From: Chromatiales bacterium
GTDB lineage: Bacteria > Pseudomonadota > Gammaproteobacteria > Steroidobacterales > GCA-2729495
Assembly: GCA_002729495.1 (NCBI GenBank)
Contig: PBYE01000015.1
Coordinates: 1 to 55,384, forward strand
Direction: 5' to 3'
Length of the DNA stretch: 55,384 nt
Position 1 is the stretch's first letter. Every line of letters begins with the position of its first letter. Shown piece after piece: positions 20,850 to 29,559 of the stretch. The notes below the pieces were generated by a model. It had not been told where the DNA came from. It worked only from the letters and a program-made list of their open reading frames with translations, and did not search any database. The position numbers were made by a program, and so were the translations under genes.

Positions 20850-21545
20850 ATGACAAAAATCCTGCTTATAGATGACGATGAGAAGCTGGGTGACCTGCTG
20901 GGTACCTTTTTTGGTCGTTTTGATCTCGAATTACAGGTAGCCCACGATCCCGAAACCGGCCTGGAGATGTTGGCGGCCGGGGACCCCGATCTCGTTATCC
21001 TGGATGTTATGTTGCCGGGACAGGATGGCTTTGAGGTTTGCCGGACTATTCGCAAGGCAAGCGCAGTGCCGATAATTATGTTAACAGCACGCGGTGAGGT
21101 AACCGATCGCATAGTCGGTTTGGAGATCGGCGCGGATGACTATATGCCGAAACCTTTCGAACCGCGCGAGCTGGTGGCGCGTATTCAGAACGTGTTACGA
21201 AGGTCCACGGTATCGCGGCAGACGGGTCAGAATTTGCACTATGACGGTTTGAGTGTCGATCTGGAGCGTCGCAGCGCCGAGCTCGACGGTGCGAACCTGG
21301 ACCTGACCACGATGGAATACCAGTTACTGGCCCTGTTCGCCGGCAATCCGGGGCGTACCTTCACGCGCGACGAGATACTCAACGAGCTACGCGGTATCGA
21401 TGCACAATTATTTTCCAGGTCTGTGGATATTCTCGTCAGCCGGCTTCGCCAGAAGCTGGGTGATACGTCTAAACAGGCGCGGTTCATCGAGACGGTCTGG
21501 GGTACAGGCTACGCTTTCATCGGTCAGGAGGCAGCGGCCTCATGA
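20850..21545 (+). CDS. OmpR-family response regulator
   Basis: A 231-aa DNA-binding regulator. The receiver domain has the acidic pocket IDDDE near the N-terminus, the phosphoacceptor Asp52 in VILDVMLPGQDG, the MLTA threonine and Lys101 in MPKPFEP. Residues about 130-228 form the winged helix of the OmpR/PhoB class (LTTMEYQLLALFAGNPGRTF, SVDILVSRLRQKLGD, VWGTGYAF). The closest-looking subfamily is CpxR/RstA, which fits the GTAAC repeats upstream. Its stop overlaps the kinase start by ATGA, so the pair is translationally coupled. Confidence 0.95.
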   Translation: MTKILLIDDDEKLGDLLGTFFGRFDLELQVAHDPETGLEMLAAGDPDLVILDVMLPGQDGFEVCRTIRKASAVPIIMLTARGEVTDRIVGLEIGADDYMPKPFEPRELVARIQNVLRRSTVSRQTGQNLHYDGLSVDLERRSAELDGANLDLTTMEYQLLALFAGNPGRTFTRDEILNELRGIDAQLFSRSVDILVSRLRQKLGDTSKQARFIETVWGTGYAFIGQEAAAS

Positions 21546-22912
21546 ATAGCATCAGAAATTTCTTAAGGCGCATGGGACACTCGCTTTCGGCGCGCCTGCT
21601 GTTTATTTTTTTCATAGCTGCCATGGCGTATGGCTATGCTGCCCGGCTTGCTTTTACCTTGTTCCAGGATACCGATTATCTGCGCCGTATTGCCGGTGCC
21701 CAGGTTGCGCTACACACGGAATACATTATTGAAGATCTTGGCAGCCCACCCGATCTGGAGCGGGCGCAGAGCATCGTCAATACCATACCGGTGGATATAC
21801 GTATCATCGGGCCCGACGTCGACTGGAGTTCGACCGATAAATTTTATCCGCTTGAGGCGATTCTATTTGCCGAAGCAACGTGGCTTGACCTTAAGTCCGC
21901 TGATCGCAGTGAGGTTGAGGGCTGGGTAGAGACGCTTGAGAAGGTCGAGTTCGCGCGTTTTCAGGAACACAACCTTATTAAGATCAAGAATAAGGACTAC
22001 GACGTTATTTTTGCTTCGCCACGTATAAGCGAAATTGCTCCACAGAACTACACCTCATGGGTTATTGGTGTCATCGGTGTTGTCGTGCTGTTTTTCTGTT
22101 ACCTGGCTGTGCGCTGGGTGTTTCAACCAATTCGTTGGATGCAGGAAGGTGCCGCGCGCATCGGCAAGGGTGAACTCGACTACCGTATACCTACTCCGCG
22201 CCGCGATGAACTCGGGGAACTGACTCGCGACATTAACAGCATGGCAAATGATGTGCAGGGCATGCTCGAAGCCAAGCGACAGCTGATGCTGGCGATCAGT
22301 CATGAATTACGATCACCGCTGACGCGTTCCAAGGTAGCGCTTGAACTGGTAGAGGATGAGGACGTACGCGCAGGCATCCTGGAAGATATTGATGAGATGG
22401 AACGTTTGATTTCGGACCTGCTAGAGAGCGAAGTGCTGAATACGAGGCATGCAGTTCTTCGACGTGAACCAGTTGATCTGAGCACACTACTCGATTCGGT
22501 TCTTGAGATAGATTTTAGTAATCGCAACGATGGCATCAGCGTGGAAATCGAAGACAACCTTCCCCAGGTGGAGCTCGATGCAACTCGCATCCGGTTGCTA
22601 TTGCGTAACCTCATCGACAACGGGCTCCGCTACAACCCTGAAGACGGCGAGCCGTTGAAGGTTTCGGTCAATAAACCCGGTAAGTTTATTCGGATCGTGG
22701 TTCAGGACTACGGGCCAGGAATTTCCGCCGAGCACATCAAGCATGTTAGTGAGGCTTTTTACAGGGCCGACCCGGCCCGGAGCCGGTCCACTGGTGGAGT
22801 AGGTTTGGGCTTATATCTCTGCAGACGCATAGTCGAAGTTCATGGCGGCACGATGGATATCGACAGCAGTCCCGGATCGGGAACCCGTGTAACGGTGGAC
22901 TTGCCTGCATGA
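21542..22912 (+). CDS. Sensor histidine kinase, partner of the upstream regulator
   Basis: A 456-aa inner-membrane kinase. Membrane segments lie near residues 17-38 and 170-190, enclosing a periplasmic sensor of about 130 residues with no family I can name. A HAMP domain follows (RWVFQPIRWMQEGAARIGKG ... RRDELGELTRDINSMA), then the H-box ISHELRSPLTR (His near 253), N-box NLIDNGLRYN and G-boxes DYGPGIS and GGVGLGLYLCRRI. Coupled at both ends: its start overlaps the regulator stop and its ATGA overlaps the next gene. The layout resembles CpxA/RstB envelope-stress sensors, but the signal is unknown. Confidence 0.94.
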   Translation: MNSIRNFLRRMGHSLSARLLFIFFIAAMAYGYAARLAFTLFQDTDYLRRIAGAQVALHTEYIIEDLGSPPDLERAQSIVNTIPVDIRIIGPDVDWSSTDKFYPLEAILFAEATWLDLKSADRSEVEGWVETLEKVEFARFQEHNLIKIKNKDYDVIFASPRISEIAPQNYTSWVIGVIGVVVLFFCYLAVRWVFQPIRWMQEGAARIGKGELDYRIPTPRRDELGELTRDINSMANDVQGMLEAKRQLMLAISHELRSPLTRSKVALELVEDEDVRAGILEDIDEMERLISDLLESEVLNTRHAVLRREPVDLSTLLDSVLEIDFSNRNDGISVEIEDNLPQVELDATRIRLLLRNLIDNGLRYNPEDGEPLKVSVNKPGKFIRIVVQDYGPGISAEHIKHVSEAFYRADPARSRSTGGVGLGLYLCRRIVEVHGGTMDIDSSPGSGTRVTVDLPA

Positions 22913-23550
22913 CCCGATCATGCATTAGTACCTGTCTGGCCGTCATCCTGTTTTGCCTTCCTGGTGCGCCCCCGTGTGCTGGCGACGAGCTGAGCGGCTA
23001 TGAACTCACGCCGTTTGCGAGTTACCGCTTTGGCGGGACCTTTGACAATGAAGATACAGGTGAGGACCTGGATCTTGACGATAGCTCAAGCTGAGGACTT
23101 ATCCTGAATTTTCCCGCATCGAATAATACTGAGTGGGAAATATATTATAGCCGCCAGAAAACCAAAGTGGACGAAGCAGGGTTCGTCGGGACAGATGATA
23201 GCTTTGATGTGGATTTACAATTTGTGCAAGTGGGTGGAACCTACTTGTTTGACGGGACCGACACGAGTGTCCCGTTTTTTGTTACGACCGCGGGCGTAAC
23301 AATTATTGATCCGGATATCCCGGGTGGGGAATCTGATTCCTTTTTATCCTTTGGCGTGGGCGGCGGTTGGAAGTATTTTCCGAACAGTCGTGTCGGAGTG
23401 CGGTTGGAAGGCCGCATCCTGGGCATATTTGTCGATAGCGATACAGATGTATTTTGTCAAAGCGGTGCAGGTGCCGAGTGCACCTTTGAAGTATCGGGCG
23501 ACATCCTCTACCAGTGGGATGCGCATGCCGGCGTTATATTTCGTTTCTGA
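22909..23550 (+). pseudogene. Outer-membrane beta-barrel protein with an in-frame TGA
   Basis: Starts inside the kinase stop (ATGA), so it is the third gene of the operon. The first 61 codons give a signal peptide (MTRSCISTCLAVILFCLPGA) and a first strand, then TGA at 23092-23094, then the same frame runs on to 23550 as a barrel (WEIYYSRQ, VGGTYLFDGTD, SFGVGGGWKYFPNSRVGVRLEGR, DAHAGVIFRF). The full frame would give about 213 aa. A Trp TGG changed to TGA would explain it (context SSS-stop-GLILNF). Read-through, selenocysteine insertion and a base-calling error are alternatives; I see no obvious SECIS-like hairpin after the codon. The rest of the barrel shows no other damage, which points to a recent change or an error. 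Confidence 0.75.
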
Positions 23551-23663
23551 GTCAATAAACCAACTGTAAAGTTGCGGCCTGTGTCAGGAAATTGGGTGCT
23601 ATTATCCGGCGAGGCAGGTGCGGAGTGGGCTCCGTTGCCGTGACACCTCAGGGGGTATGTTGT

Positions 23664-23972
23664 ATGGCTCAAATGGCGGAAGAAAACCTGACTTATGATC
23701 AGGTAGCGGAAGCAATTATCGAATTGGGCAACCGCATGATCGATGATGACGAGTCTGCCGATGTCTGGGAAGTTGCTTCCGGCATTATGGCCGGCGCAGT
23801 TCAATTCTGGCTTTATTCACGACAGCCTTGTGACGATCCTTTCTGCCGGGCGTGTGCGGATATCAGCTCCCCTGAACGCCGCCTCGCCGCCCTGCTGAAA
23901 GAAACCAACAATCTGGGCGAGGAAAGCGACTACTACTGTTCGGCCAGTGACACCATGACCGGTACTGCCTGA
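23664..23972 (+). CDS. Hypothetical cysteine-containing acidic protein
   Basis: A 102-aa soluble acidic protein (starts MAQMAEENLTYDQVAEAI). I recognise no family. It has five cysteines, four in the C-terminal half in PCDDPFCRACAD and DYYCSAS, so metal binding is possible. No signal peptide or membrane span. I chose the ATG at 23664, which follows a GGGGG ribosome-binding site; the frame is open further upstream. It sits alone between the barrel gene and the ferredoxin gene. Confidence 0.65.
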   Translation: MAQMAEENLTYDQVAEAIIELGNRMIDDDESADVWEVASGIMAGAVQFWLYSRQPCDDPFCRACADISSPERRLAALLKETNNLGEESDYYCSASDTMTGTA

Positions 23973-24095
23973 GCCGCCTTCCGGAGACTTGGTTGAATAG
24001 CGGTCTTTTCCGCTGTTCGCTTTGTGGTATATTTCGCGGCCTTCGGCAAAGAGCCTTTGCCTGAATTCAATGATTTGACCAGCAGCGGAGCAGCA

Positions 24096-24413
24096 ATGGG
24101 CAGGATTGTGGTAACGGATCGTGCGGGTGAACGGCATGAAATCAAACTGGAGCCGGGCGATAATGTCATGGACCCGTTACGTGAATTGAGCAACGGCATT
24201 GAAGCATTATGTGGCGGCATGTGTTCGTGTGCGACCTGCCATGTATTTGTCGAACCCGAGTGGGCCGCAAAGCTCGAAGGTGCACAGGATGACGAACTGG
24301 AATTGCTGGAAGAAACCGAAAACTATCGTAAGGATGAATCTCGTTTATCGTGTCAGATTGAATTCAGCGATAAACTGGATGGCATGCGATTTACAATAGC
24401 GCCGGAAGAGTAA
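24096..24413 (+). CDS. [2Fe-2S] ferredoxin, adrenodoxin type
   Basis: A 105-aa electron carrier. The cluster ligands are arranged as C-x5-C-x2-C in [16 protein letters not shown] and a fourth Cys in SRLSCQIEF, the pattern of Isc/adrenodoxin-type ferredoxins; one extra Cys lies inside the loop (GGMC). The N-terminal beta-grasp [20 protein letters not shown] fits. I chose the ATG at 24096 because it follows GGAG and starts the domain; the frame runs upstream without homology. The partner is unknown; it ends 17 bases before tRNA-Ala. Confidence 0.9.
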   Translation: MGRIVVTDRAGERHEIKLEPGDNVMDPLRELSNGIEALCGGMCSCATCHVFVEPEWAAKLEGAQDDELELLEETENYRKDESRLSCQIEFSDKLDGMRFTIAPEE

Positions 24414-24429
24414 AGCCTTTCCTGAACAT

Positions 24430-24480
<51 letters not shown>

Positions 24481-24505
<25 letters not shown>

Positions 24506-24707
24506 AATTAAAGGGCCCCTTCTCGGGGCCCTTTAATTTGGTGGAGCTGATCGGGACCAGGACGATGGTGATAGTAAGAAGCACCGACCGAATTCCCAAA
24601 AAAGTATTTTTCCTTCTTCTAATTATCAGCAACAACACCCCGATTGACGGAGTTCAGTCATTTTTCCTGGCCGGTTATTTTGAGTGGGTTCGATCCCGAT
24701 CAGCTCC
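24481..24707. other. Direct repeat of the tRNA-Ala 3' end, att-like
   Basis: Twenty-one bases of the tRNA 3' end (24481-24501) recur exactly at 24687-24707 in the same orientation. The recurrence stops before the CCA and is not part of a tRNA. Such a direct repeat of a tRNA 3' end is what an integrase-based element leaves as attL/attR. The interval of about 185 bases has no integrase or other gene, so an element has been lost or only its end remains. Nearby, GGTGATTTTC (about 24708-24717) and GAAAATCACC (24772-24781) form a further 10-bp inverted pair. Confidence 0.6.
24488..24556. repeat. 32-bp perfect inverted repeat overlapping the tRNA-Ala 3' end
   Basis: Bases 24488-24519 and 24525-24556 are exact inverted copies around a 5-base loop (TTCTC). 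The left arm includes the T-arm and acceptor strand of the tRNA plus 14 following bases (AAATTAAAGGGCCCC region); the right arm repeats all this on the other strand. The inner part reads as a terminator hairpin for the tRNA, but such a stem only needs about 15 bp. The outer 18 bp copies tRNA sequence and looks like a duplication made by inverted insertion or slippage. Confidence 0.85.
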
Positions 24708-24994
24708 GGTGATTTTCTCAAGGACCACCGGTGTGATATCGAATGCTTCCCGACATCCTTTCCCTAAAATCGAAAATCACCGCGTATGCGGTGCAATCTG
24801 ATTGCGGCAAGCCTGTCTCATAAATGGGGCGTGCTGGGCAGGATGCCCGAATGTCGTGGAGGCCAGGGATGGCCGAGAACGACCCACTGCGTCCCGAGGC
24901 GAGGCAGCGAAGCCATCCCCTGAACCGGGGTTCTCAGCCGCGTTCACGCCAGAGTCTTATGATGTATAAATGCAGGGTTAATGGAGATTTGCAA
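24506..24994. other. Non-coding stretch after tRNA-Ala
   Basis: About 490 bases with no supported gene. It holds the right arm of the tRNA inverted repeat, the att-like copy and the 10-bp inverted pair listed above. Just before the next gene there is TATAAA at about 24965-24970, a possible -10 box. Confidence 0.5.
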
Positions 24995-25372
24995 ATGAGC
25001 AGTGATCGCTATAAAGAAGGCCTGCGCATCCGCAAGGAAGTGGTCGGTGAAGACAAGGTGAAAAAGTGGCTCGAAGAAGCCGATGAATTCACGGGTCCGC
25101 TAGAGGAGCTCATTATCGAGTTCGGCTGGGGCACCATCTGGTCACGACCCGGTTTGTCACGTAGAACACGCAGCCTGCTGACCATCGTTTTGCTTGCAGC
25201 GCAGAATCGACCCGATGAACTCGAGGTCCACCTGCACAACGCGGTCAATAACGGTTGCACGCATGAGGAAATTCGAGAGGCTCTCTTGCATACCGCGGCC
25301 TATTGCGGCATACCCACCGCACGCAGTTCCGTAAAGCTCGCTGCAAAAATACTGGGCGACACTGCTGACTGA
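24995..25372 (+). CDS. Carboxymuconolactone decarboxylase family protein
   Basis: A 125-aa member of the carboxymuconolactone decarboxylase/AhpD-like family. It has the closest appearance to the PcaC type: MSSDRYKEGLRIRKEVVG at the start, then WGTIWSRPGLSRRTRSLLTI, and the EVHLHNAVNNGCTHEEIREAL block ending in TAAYCGIPTARSS. PcaC acts in the protocatechuate branch of beta-ketoadipate degradation, but no other genes of that pathway are here. There is no CxxC peroxidase motif, arguing against AhpD activity. The ATG at 24995 follows GGAG; the frame extends upstream without homology. The amidase gene starts 30 bases after its stop, so they may be cotranscribed. Confidence 0.85.
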   Translation: MSSDRYKEGLRIRKEVVGEDKVKKWLEEADEFTGPLEELIIEFGWGTIWSRPGLSRRTRSLLTIVLLAAQNRPDELEVHLHNAVNNGCTHEEIREALLHTAAYCGIPTARSSVKLAAKILGDTAD

Positions 25373-25402
25373 CTACCGGTTGCCGCCGGTTGACATACTC
25401 GA

Positions 25403-26773
25403 GTGACTACGATTTCTCCCGCGCACAAGTATTTTTCTGCCGGCCTTGCCGGCGCGGTAGAGAATATGACGACCAGTCCCGGAGCTGTGCGAGCCGTTAC
25501 CGAAGATTGCCTGGTGTTAATCCGCGCCCGGGAGCCTGCCCTGAGAAGTATGGTTCACGTGGATGAGCAGGGAGCGTTGGCGCAGGCTGACAAGCTGGAC
25601 ACGCTGCTTGCAGAGGGGTCAGAACCGCTGCCGCTGCATGGAATTCCCGTCGTTATAAAAGAAATTTACTCCATCGACGGGATGCCGGATAGCAGCGGCT
25701 CGAAACTGCCGACACCGGAGCTGTTCGAGCCGGAAGGCAAGGTTATGCATGACTTGCGGAGTGCGGGTTGCGTAATTCTGGGCAAGTCATTTTCGGTGGA
25801 ATTTGCATTCGGGCAGTTCAACCTCGACCGCACCATGCCCGTGAACCCTTGTGCAAGACAAGGCGATACGCCGGAAGATCGGGCCACCGGTGGTTCCAGT
25901 TCCGGATCGGCCGCCGCACAGGCGGCAGGTTACTGTGGATTTGCAATGGGCACAGATACCGGCGGTTCGGTGCGTTTGCCCGCAGCATTGTGCGGGGTGG
26001 TTGGATTTAAACCATCCGAGGGCAGTCTGGATACTGGTGGTATTTTTACCCTGTCGGCACAGCTTGATACACCCGGGTTTTTTTGTAACAGCGTCACCGA
26101 TGCTGCCTTAATTTTTGACTCGCTGGGCGGGAAGGCTGATGTCTTCTCAGCTGAAGTGGATGAATTTTGTATCGGAATTCCATCCGGCGATCTTGTAAAT
26201 AGAGTCGATAGCGAAGTTGCCGCAGCCTGGTCAGGCACACTGCAACAACTTGAAAGTACCGGGGTCAGTTTCATCGAGATCGACATGCCGTCACTTGAAA
26301 CTGCAGGGCAATATTTTGCGAAATCACTTCCCGTGGAGTTACTTAACTACCTGGGCAGGGAATACGTAATTGAAAACCAGTCGCTGCTCGACCAGGTTAC
26401 GCACGCACGATTGCAGCCTTTTCTTGATGGTCCGCCGGTAGTCTTTCAACCGAACGATTTTGGTGAGATTCGGCAGGAGGCTTTATCCTGCCTTGCTGCG
26501 GCAGGAGTTGATTGCTGGATGATACCAACCGTGCCCTGTGTCGCGCCCCTTTTGTCGGAACTGGAAAACCTGGAGGCCGTGGCAGATTGGCAGGGCTATG
26601 TCAGCCGCAATACCCGTTACACGAGCCTGCTGGGACATGCGGCCATTAGTCTACCGCTGCCCGATGACCTCGCGGGGTTAATGCCTGTTGCGGTGCAAAT
26701 TTCCGCTCCCGCCGGTCGCGACCAGGCATTATTGCAGGCGGCAACGCGAATCGAGTCGTTGCTGGATTGTTAG
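25403..26773 (+). CDS. Amidase signature family hydrolase
   Basis: A 456-aa hydrolase of the amidase signature family, which cleaves C-N bonds in amides. The Ser-cisSer-Lys triad is present: Lys in VVIKEIYSIDG, the cis-Ser in TGGSSSGSAAA, and the nucleophile in GTDTGGSVRLPAA. The start is a GTG at 25403 with a weak ribosome-binding site; an ATG 21 codons in is an alternative. The substrate cannot be told from the sequence, and GatA is unlikely because no gatB/gatC is nearby. It follows the carboxymuconolactone-decarboxylase-like gene. Confidence 0.9.
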   Translation: MTTISPAHKYFSAGLAGAVENMTTSPGAVRAVTEDCLVLIRAREPALRSMVHVDEQGALAQADKLDTLLAEGSEPLPLHGIPVVIKEIYSIDGMPDSSGSKLPTPELFEPEGKVMHDLRSAGCVILGKSFSVEFAFGQFNLDRTMPVNPCARQGDTPEDRATGGSSSGSAAAQAAGYCGFAMGTDTGGSVRLPAALCGVVGFKPSEGSLDTGGIFTLSAQLDTPGFFCNSVTDAALIFDSLGGKADVFSAEVDEFCIGIPSGDLVNRVDSEVAAAWSGTLQQLESTGVSFIEIDMPSLETAGQYFAKSLPVELLNYLGREYVIENQSLLDQVTHARLQPFLDGPPVVFQPNDFGEIRQEALSCLAAAGVDCWMIPTVPCVAPLLSELENLEAVADWQGYVSRNTRYTSLLGHAAISLPLPDDLAGLMPVAVQISAPAGRDQALLQAATRIESLLDC

Positions 26774-26929
26774 CCTGCGGCAGGAACACGGGGGCAGGGC
26801 ATTATGGAATACCGGCGCGGGATGTCCTTGGCCAAAGGCTACGCGGTGCCGGATTCACACTATATATAAGGGTGATATGAGACAATGCCCCACTGAAGGG
26901 CATTCCCGGCTGGACCGGTCAAATTAACT

Positions 26930-27367
26930 ATGCGTAAGTTCGTCCTCATTCTGCTGTTCGCTTTTCCTGTCGTAGCCCAGGCTTATCCCTGGTGCCTGGT
27001 GCGTGACGGGGTGCCCCACTGCAGATTTGTTTCATCAGAGTCCTGTTACAAGGCGACAGCAAAGTTTGGCGGCGATTGCCGGCTTAATGCCCGTGAGCTG
27101 GGCCTAATCTCGAACAGATCTTTCTGCGTAGTTACCGGCGAGTACAGGGATTGCCGTTACAGCAGTAAGCAACTTTGCCTGAGAAACGCCCGGACGTTAA
27201 AAGGTGGCTGTGTGCGAAATACGGACAAAGACCTGCAACGCTCGGCAGCCGGCCTGAGCAGGTCTGGCGGTTGTTTCATGGGTGAGGAGGGCTGCCAACA
27301 AATCGGCCCAGAATTGCTCGAAGACACGTCGGGCGTTTCCGATGGCTTTAGCGGCAGCGGCTTCTGA
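26930..27367 (+). CDS. Secreted cysteine-rich protein with two DUF3551-like repeats
   Basis: A 145-aa exported protein. MRKFVLILLFAFPVVAQA is a signal peptide. The mature part has two tandem copies of a four-cysteine unit: first YPWCLVRDGVPHCRF...SCYKAT..GGDCRLN, then RSFCVVTGEYRDCRY...LCLRNA..GGCVRN. The spacing (W/F-C, C, C, GG-C) resembles DUF3551. A third partial pair (GGCFMGEEGCQ) follows, then a flexible tail. Function unknown; periplasmic disulphide-bonded repeats are the likely form. Confidence 0.75.
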   Translation: MRKFVLILLFAFPVVAQAYPWCLVRDGVPHCRFVSSESCYKATAKFGGDCRLNARELGLISNRSFCVVTGEYRDCRYSSKQLCLRNARTLKGGCVRNTDKDLQRSAAGLSRSGGCFMGEEGCQQIGPELLEDTSGVSDGFSGSGF

Positions 27368-27413
27368 CCGGACCACCGAAGTCCGCTTGTCCTGGTAGCC
27401 CGCTGGCAGAATA

Positions 27414-28175
27414 TTAGAGCCTTAATACTCCGTCGACCTCGATAAGCCGGCCGGAAAAATAGTCGTTGTCGAAAATAAATTCGACAGCCCTGGCGATTTC
27501 GTCCGGTTCACCCATCCGCTTCAGAGGTATGCCCGCAACCAGTTTTTCCCGCGCTTCCGGTTTCATGCCGGCGACCATTTCGGTGTTGATGAAACCGGGG
27601 GCAATACTGCCAGTGCGAATTCCGTAGCGGGCGAGTTCCTTGGCCCACGTTACAGCCATAGCCTGGACACCTGCTTTCGCGGCGGAGTAGTTGGTCTGGC
27701 CCATGTTACCCGCGCGTGAAACGCTCGATATATTGATGATCACGCCCTTGCTTCCAAGCTGGACCATGTGCTGAGCCGCTTCGCGACCGCACAGGAATAC
27801 ACCCGTAAGGTTGACGTCGATTACAGCCTGCCATTGCTCGAGGCCCATCTTGGAGAGCAGCTCGCCGTCTTTGTATTTGACGAGTAAGGCATCCCTCGTG
27901 ATGCCCGCGTTATTGACCAGTCCATCCAGACCGCCAAAATCCGCAACTATCCCTTCAAATAATTCCACGACCTGCGATTCAACGGCAACGTTTGCACCGT
28001 ACGTGCGTACATCAGCAGCAGAACTCTTGCAGGCGGCTACTGTATCCGCGATGCTATCTGCATCCAGATCCACCAGTGCCAGCTTGCTGCCATGCCCTGC
28101 CAGGCGTTTTGCCATGGCAGCGCCCAGTCCGCGGGCTGCGCCGGTAATAACAATGACTTTGTCTTTCAGTTCCAT
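27414..28175 (-). CDS. Short-chain dehydrogenase/reductase (FabG-like)
   Basis: A 253-aa NAD(P)-dependent oxidoreductase. It has the cofactor motif TGAARGLG (near residue 11), the structural NNAG, and the catalytic Ser-Tyr-Lys ([21 protein letters not shown]). The acidic residue after the second strand (ALVDLDAD) suggests NAD(H). Closest in appearance to 3-oxoacyl-ACP reductase/FabG-type enzymes, but it sits outside a fatty-acid cluster. It is divergent from a second SDR (134 bases between starts). Confidence 0.9.
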   Translation of the reverse strand: MELKDKVIVITGAARGLGAAMAKRLAGHGSKLALVDLDADSIADTVAACKSSAADVRTYGANVAVESQVVELFEGIVADFGGLDGLVNNAGITRDALLVKYKDGELLSKMGLEQWQAVIDVNLTGVFLCGREAAQHMVQLGSKGVIINISSVSRAGNMGQTNYSAAKAGVQAMAVTWAKELARYGIRTGSIAPGFINTEMVAGMKPEAREKLVAGIPLKRMGEPDEIARAVEFIFDNDYFSGRLIEVDGVLRL

Positions 28176-28308
28176 GCCGTTTCCTTCATGTGCTCAGGTG
28201 CGTGGGAGGCGGATTATATGAAGTCGACCGGGTTGCCGCTATCCTCTTATAGTCCGAGGTGTAGAAAGAAGACCGAGATTGGCAGCAGATCGAGGCCGGG
28301 AGTAGGGA

Positions 28309-29076
28309 ATGCAGCAATTATTTGATATATCCGGGAAAACAGCCCTGGTAACAGGCGCCAGCAGTGGATTTGGCTGGCAGTTTGCCAGGGTCCTGGCCGG
28401 CGCGGGGGCCCGGGTTGTCGCTTGCGCCCGGCGCGGCGAGCGGCTCGACGCTTTATGTGCCGAGATCGCCGCTGACGGCGGCACGGCCCTGGGCATCGCA
28501 ACGGATGTCAGCGACGCGGACGCTATCGTAAATGCCTTCGATGCGGCCGAACGCGAGTACTCGACTGTGCAGATCCTCGTAAACAATGCAGGCATCAGCA
28601 GGCCTGCTTTTTTGATCGAAATGGATGAGGCGGACTGGGACTCGACCCAGGACGTCAATTTAAAAGCTGTCTGGCGTGTTGCAAAAGAAGCAGCAGGTCG
28701 AATGCGGCAGGCTGGTTTACCCGGCAGCATTATTAATGTCGGATCAGTGCTTTCATTTGGTACCGGTAAGATGCTGGGCGCATATATGGCCTCCAAGGCA
28801 GGTGTAATTCAGCTTACACGCGCGATGGCGCTGGAATGGGCCGTAGACAATATTCGGGTTAACGCGCTGGCGCCTGGTTATTTCCCCACCGAGATGAGCG
28901 GTAATTTTTTTAAAACGGAGAAAGGCCGTGAAATGATCAGCCGTATTCCTCAGCAGCGGGTCGGTAACGTTGATGAACTTGGCGGTCCTCTTTTGCTACT
29001 GGCCTCGGATGCTTCATCATTCATGACAGGCTCCGTACTTACTGTCGACGGTGGCCATCTGTGTCAGTCGCTTTAA
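28309..29076 (+). CDS. Short-chain dehydrogenase/reductase
   Basis: A 255-aa SDR with cofactor motif TGASSGFGWQ, NNAGIS and the catalytic Ser/Tyr/Lys in GSVLSFGTGKMLGAYMASKAG. The residue pattern after the second strand (VACARRGERLD) favours NADP(H). The C-terminus FMTGSVLTVDGGHL is normal. The substrate is unknown; it precedes a bicupin and a CoA transferase on the same strand, suggesting a catabolic route for some carboxylic acid (inference). Confidence 0.9.
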   Translation: MQQLFDISGKTALVTGASSGFGWQFARVLAGAGARVVACARRGERLDALCAEIAADGGTALGIATDVSDADAIVNAFDAAEREYSTVQILVNNAGISRPAFLIEMDEADWDSTQDVNLKAVWRVAKEAAGRMRQAGLPGSIINVGSVLSFGTGKMLGAYMASKAGVIQLTRAMALEWAVDNIRVNALAPGYFPTEMSGNFFKTEKGREMISRIPQQRVGNVDELGGPLLLLASDASSFMTGSVLTVDGGHLCQSL

Positions 29077-29247
29077 GCTGCGATGGCCGCAGCACGGCAA
29101 ATGAAATCAGCAAAAGCTCCGGAAACTATTGATTTAAATCAATGATGGCCAGCCCCTGACCGGCATTCTATAGGCCGATTTTCTGCTATAGTGCCCGTCC
29201 TTTTTGACAACAGCCTGGGCTAACCAGAGCCATAACCAGAGGGAAAC

Positions 29248-29508
29248 ATGGCCCATACAATCAAGCACACGGTCCCGGCCGCAGTTAAGGCGTGGATCAA
29301 GAAAGAGATTGCGCTCCAAAAGCAGTTGCACAAGAAAATTGCCAGGGAGATGAATGAAACAGTCGCACCGAAGCGAGCGAAGTGGTACGAAGCCTTCTTT
29401 GGCCGCATCCAGACCCGTGGGTTTAACGTTCACTTTACCGATCGCCGGCAAATCGCCGCTGAAGAACTGCCCAGCAAACCACGTCGCAAAGACAAAGTGG
29501 TCTGGTAG
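29248..29508 (+). CDS. Small basic hypothetical protein
   Basis: An 86-aa lysine/arginine-rich protein (MAHTIKHTVPAAVKAWIKKE at the start, ending RRKDKVVW), largely helical in the first half. I recognise no family. An AGAGGG ribosome-binding site stands 5 bases before the ATG. It ends 51 bases before the bicupin gene and is likely cotranscribed with it. The charge suggests nucleic-acid or acidic-protein binding, but nothing specific supports this. Confidence 0.7.
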   Translation: MAHTIKHTVPAAVKAWIKKEIALQKQLHKKIAREMNETVAPKRAKWYEAFFGRIQTRGFNVHFTDRRQIAAEELPSKPRRKDKVVW

Positions 29509-29559
29509 TTTGTCCAGGTGTCCGAGACAAGCTTAAAAAAATTCCGATAGGAGAAAACC

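Noticed and set aside
23092-23094. TGA as a selenocysteine codon
   Set aside because: The protein is an outer-membrane barrel with no redox site and I see no SECIS-like hairpin just after the codon; a Trp-to-stop change is simpler.
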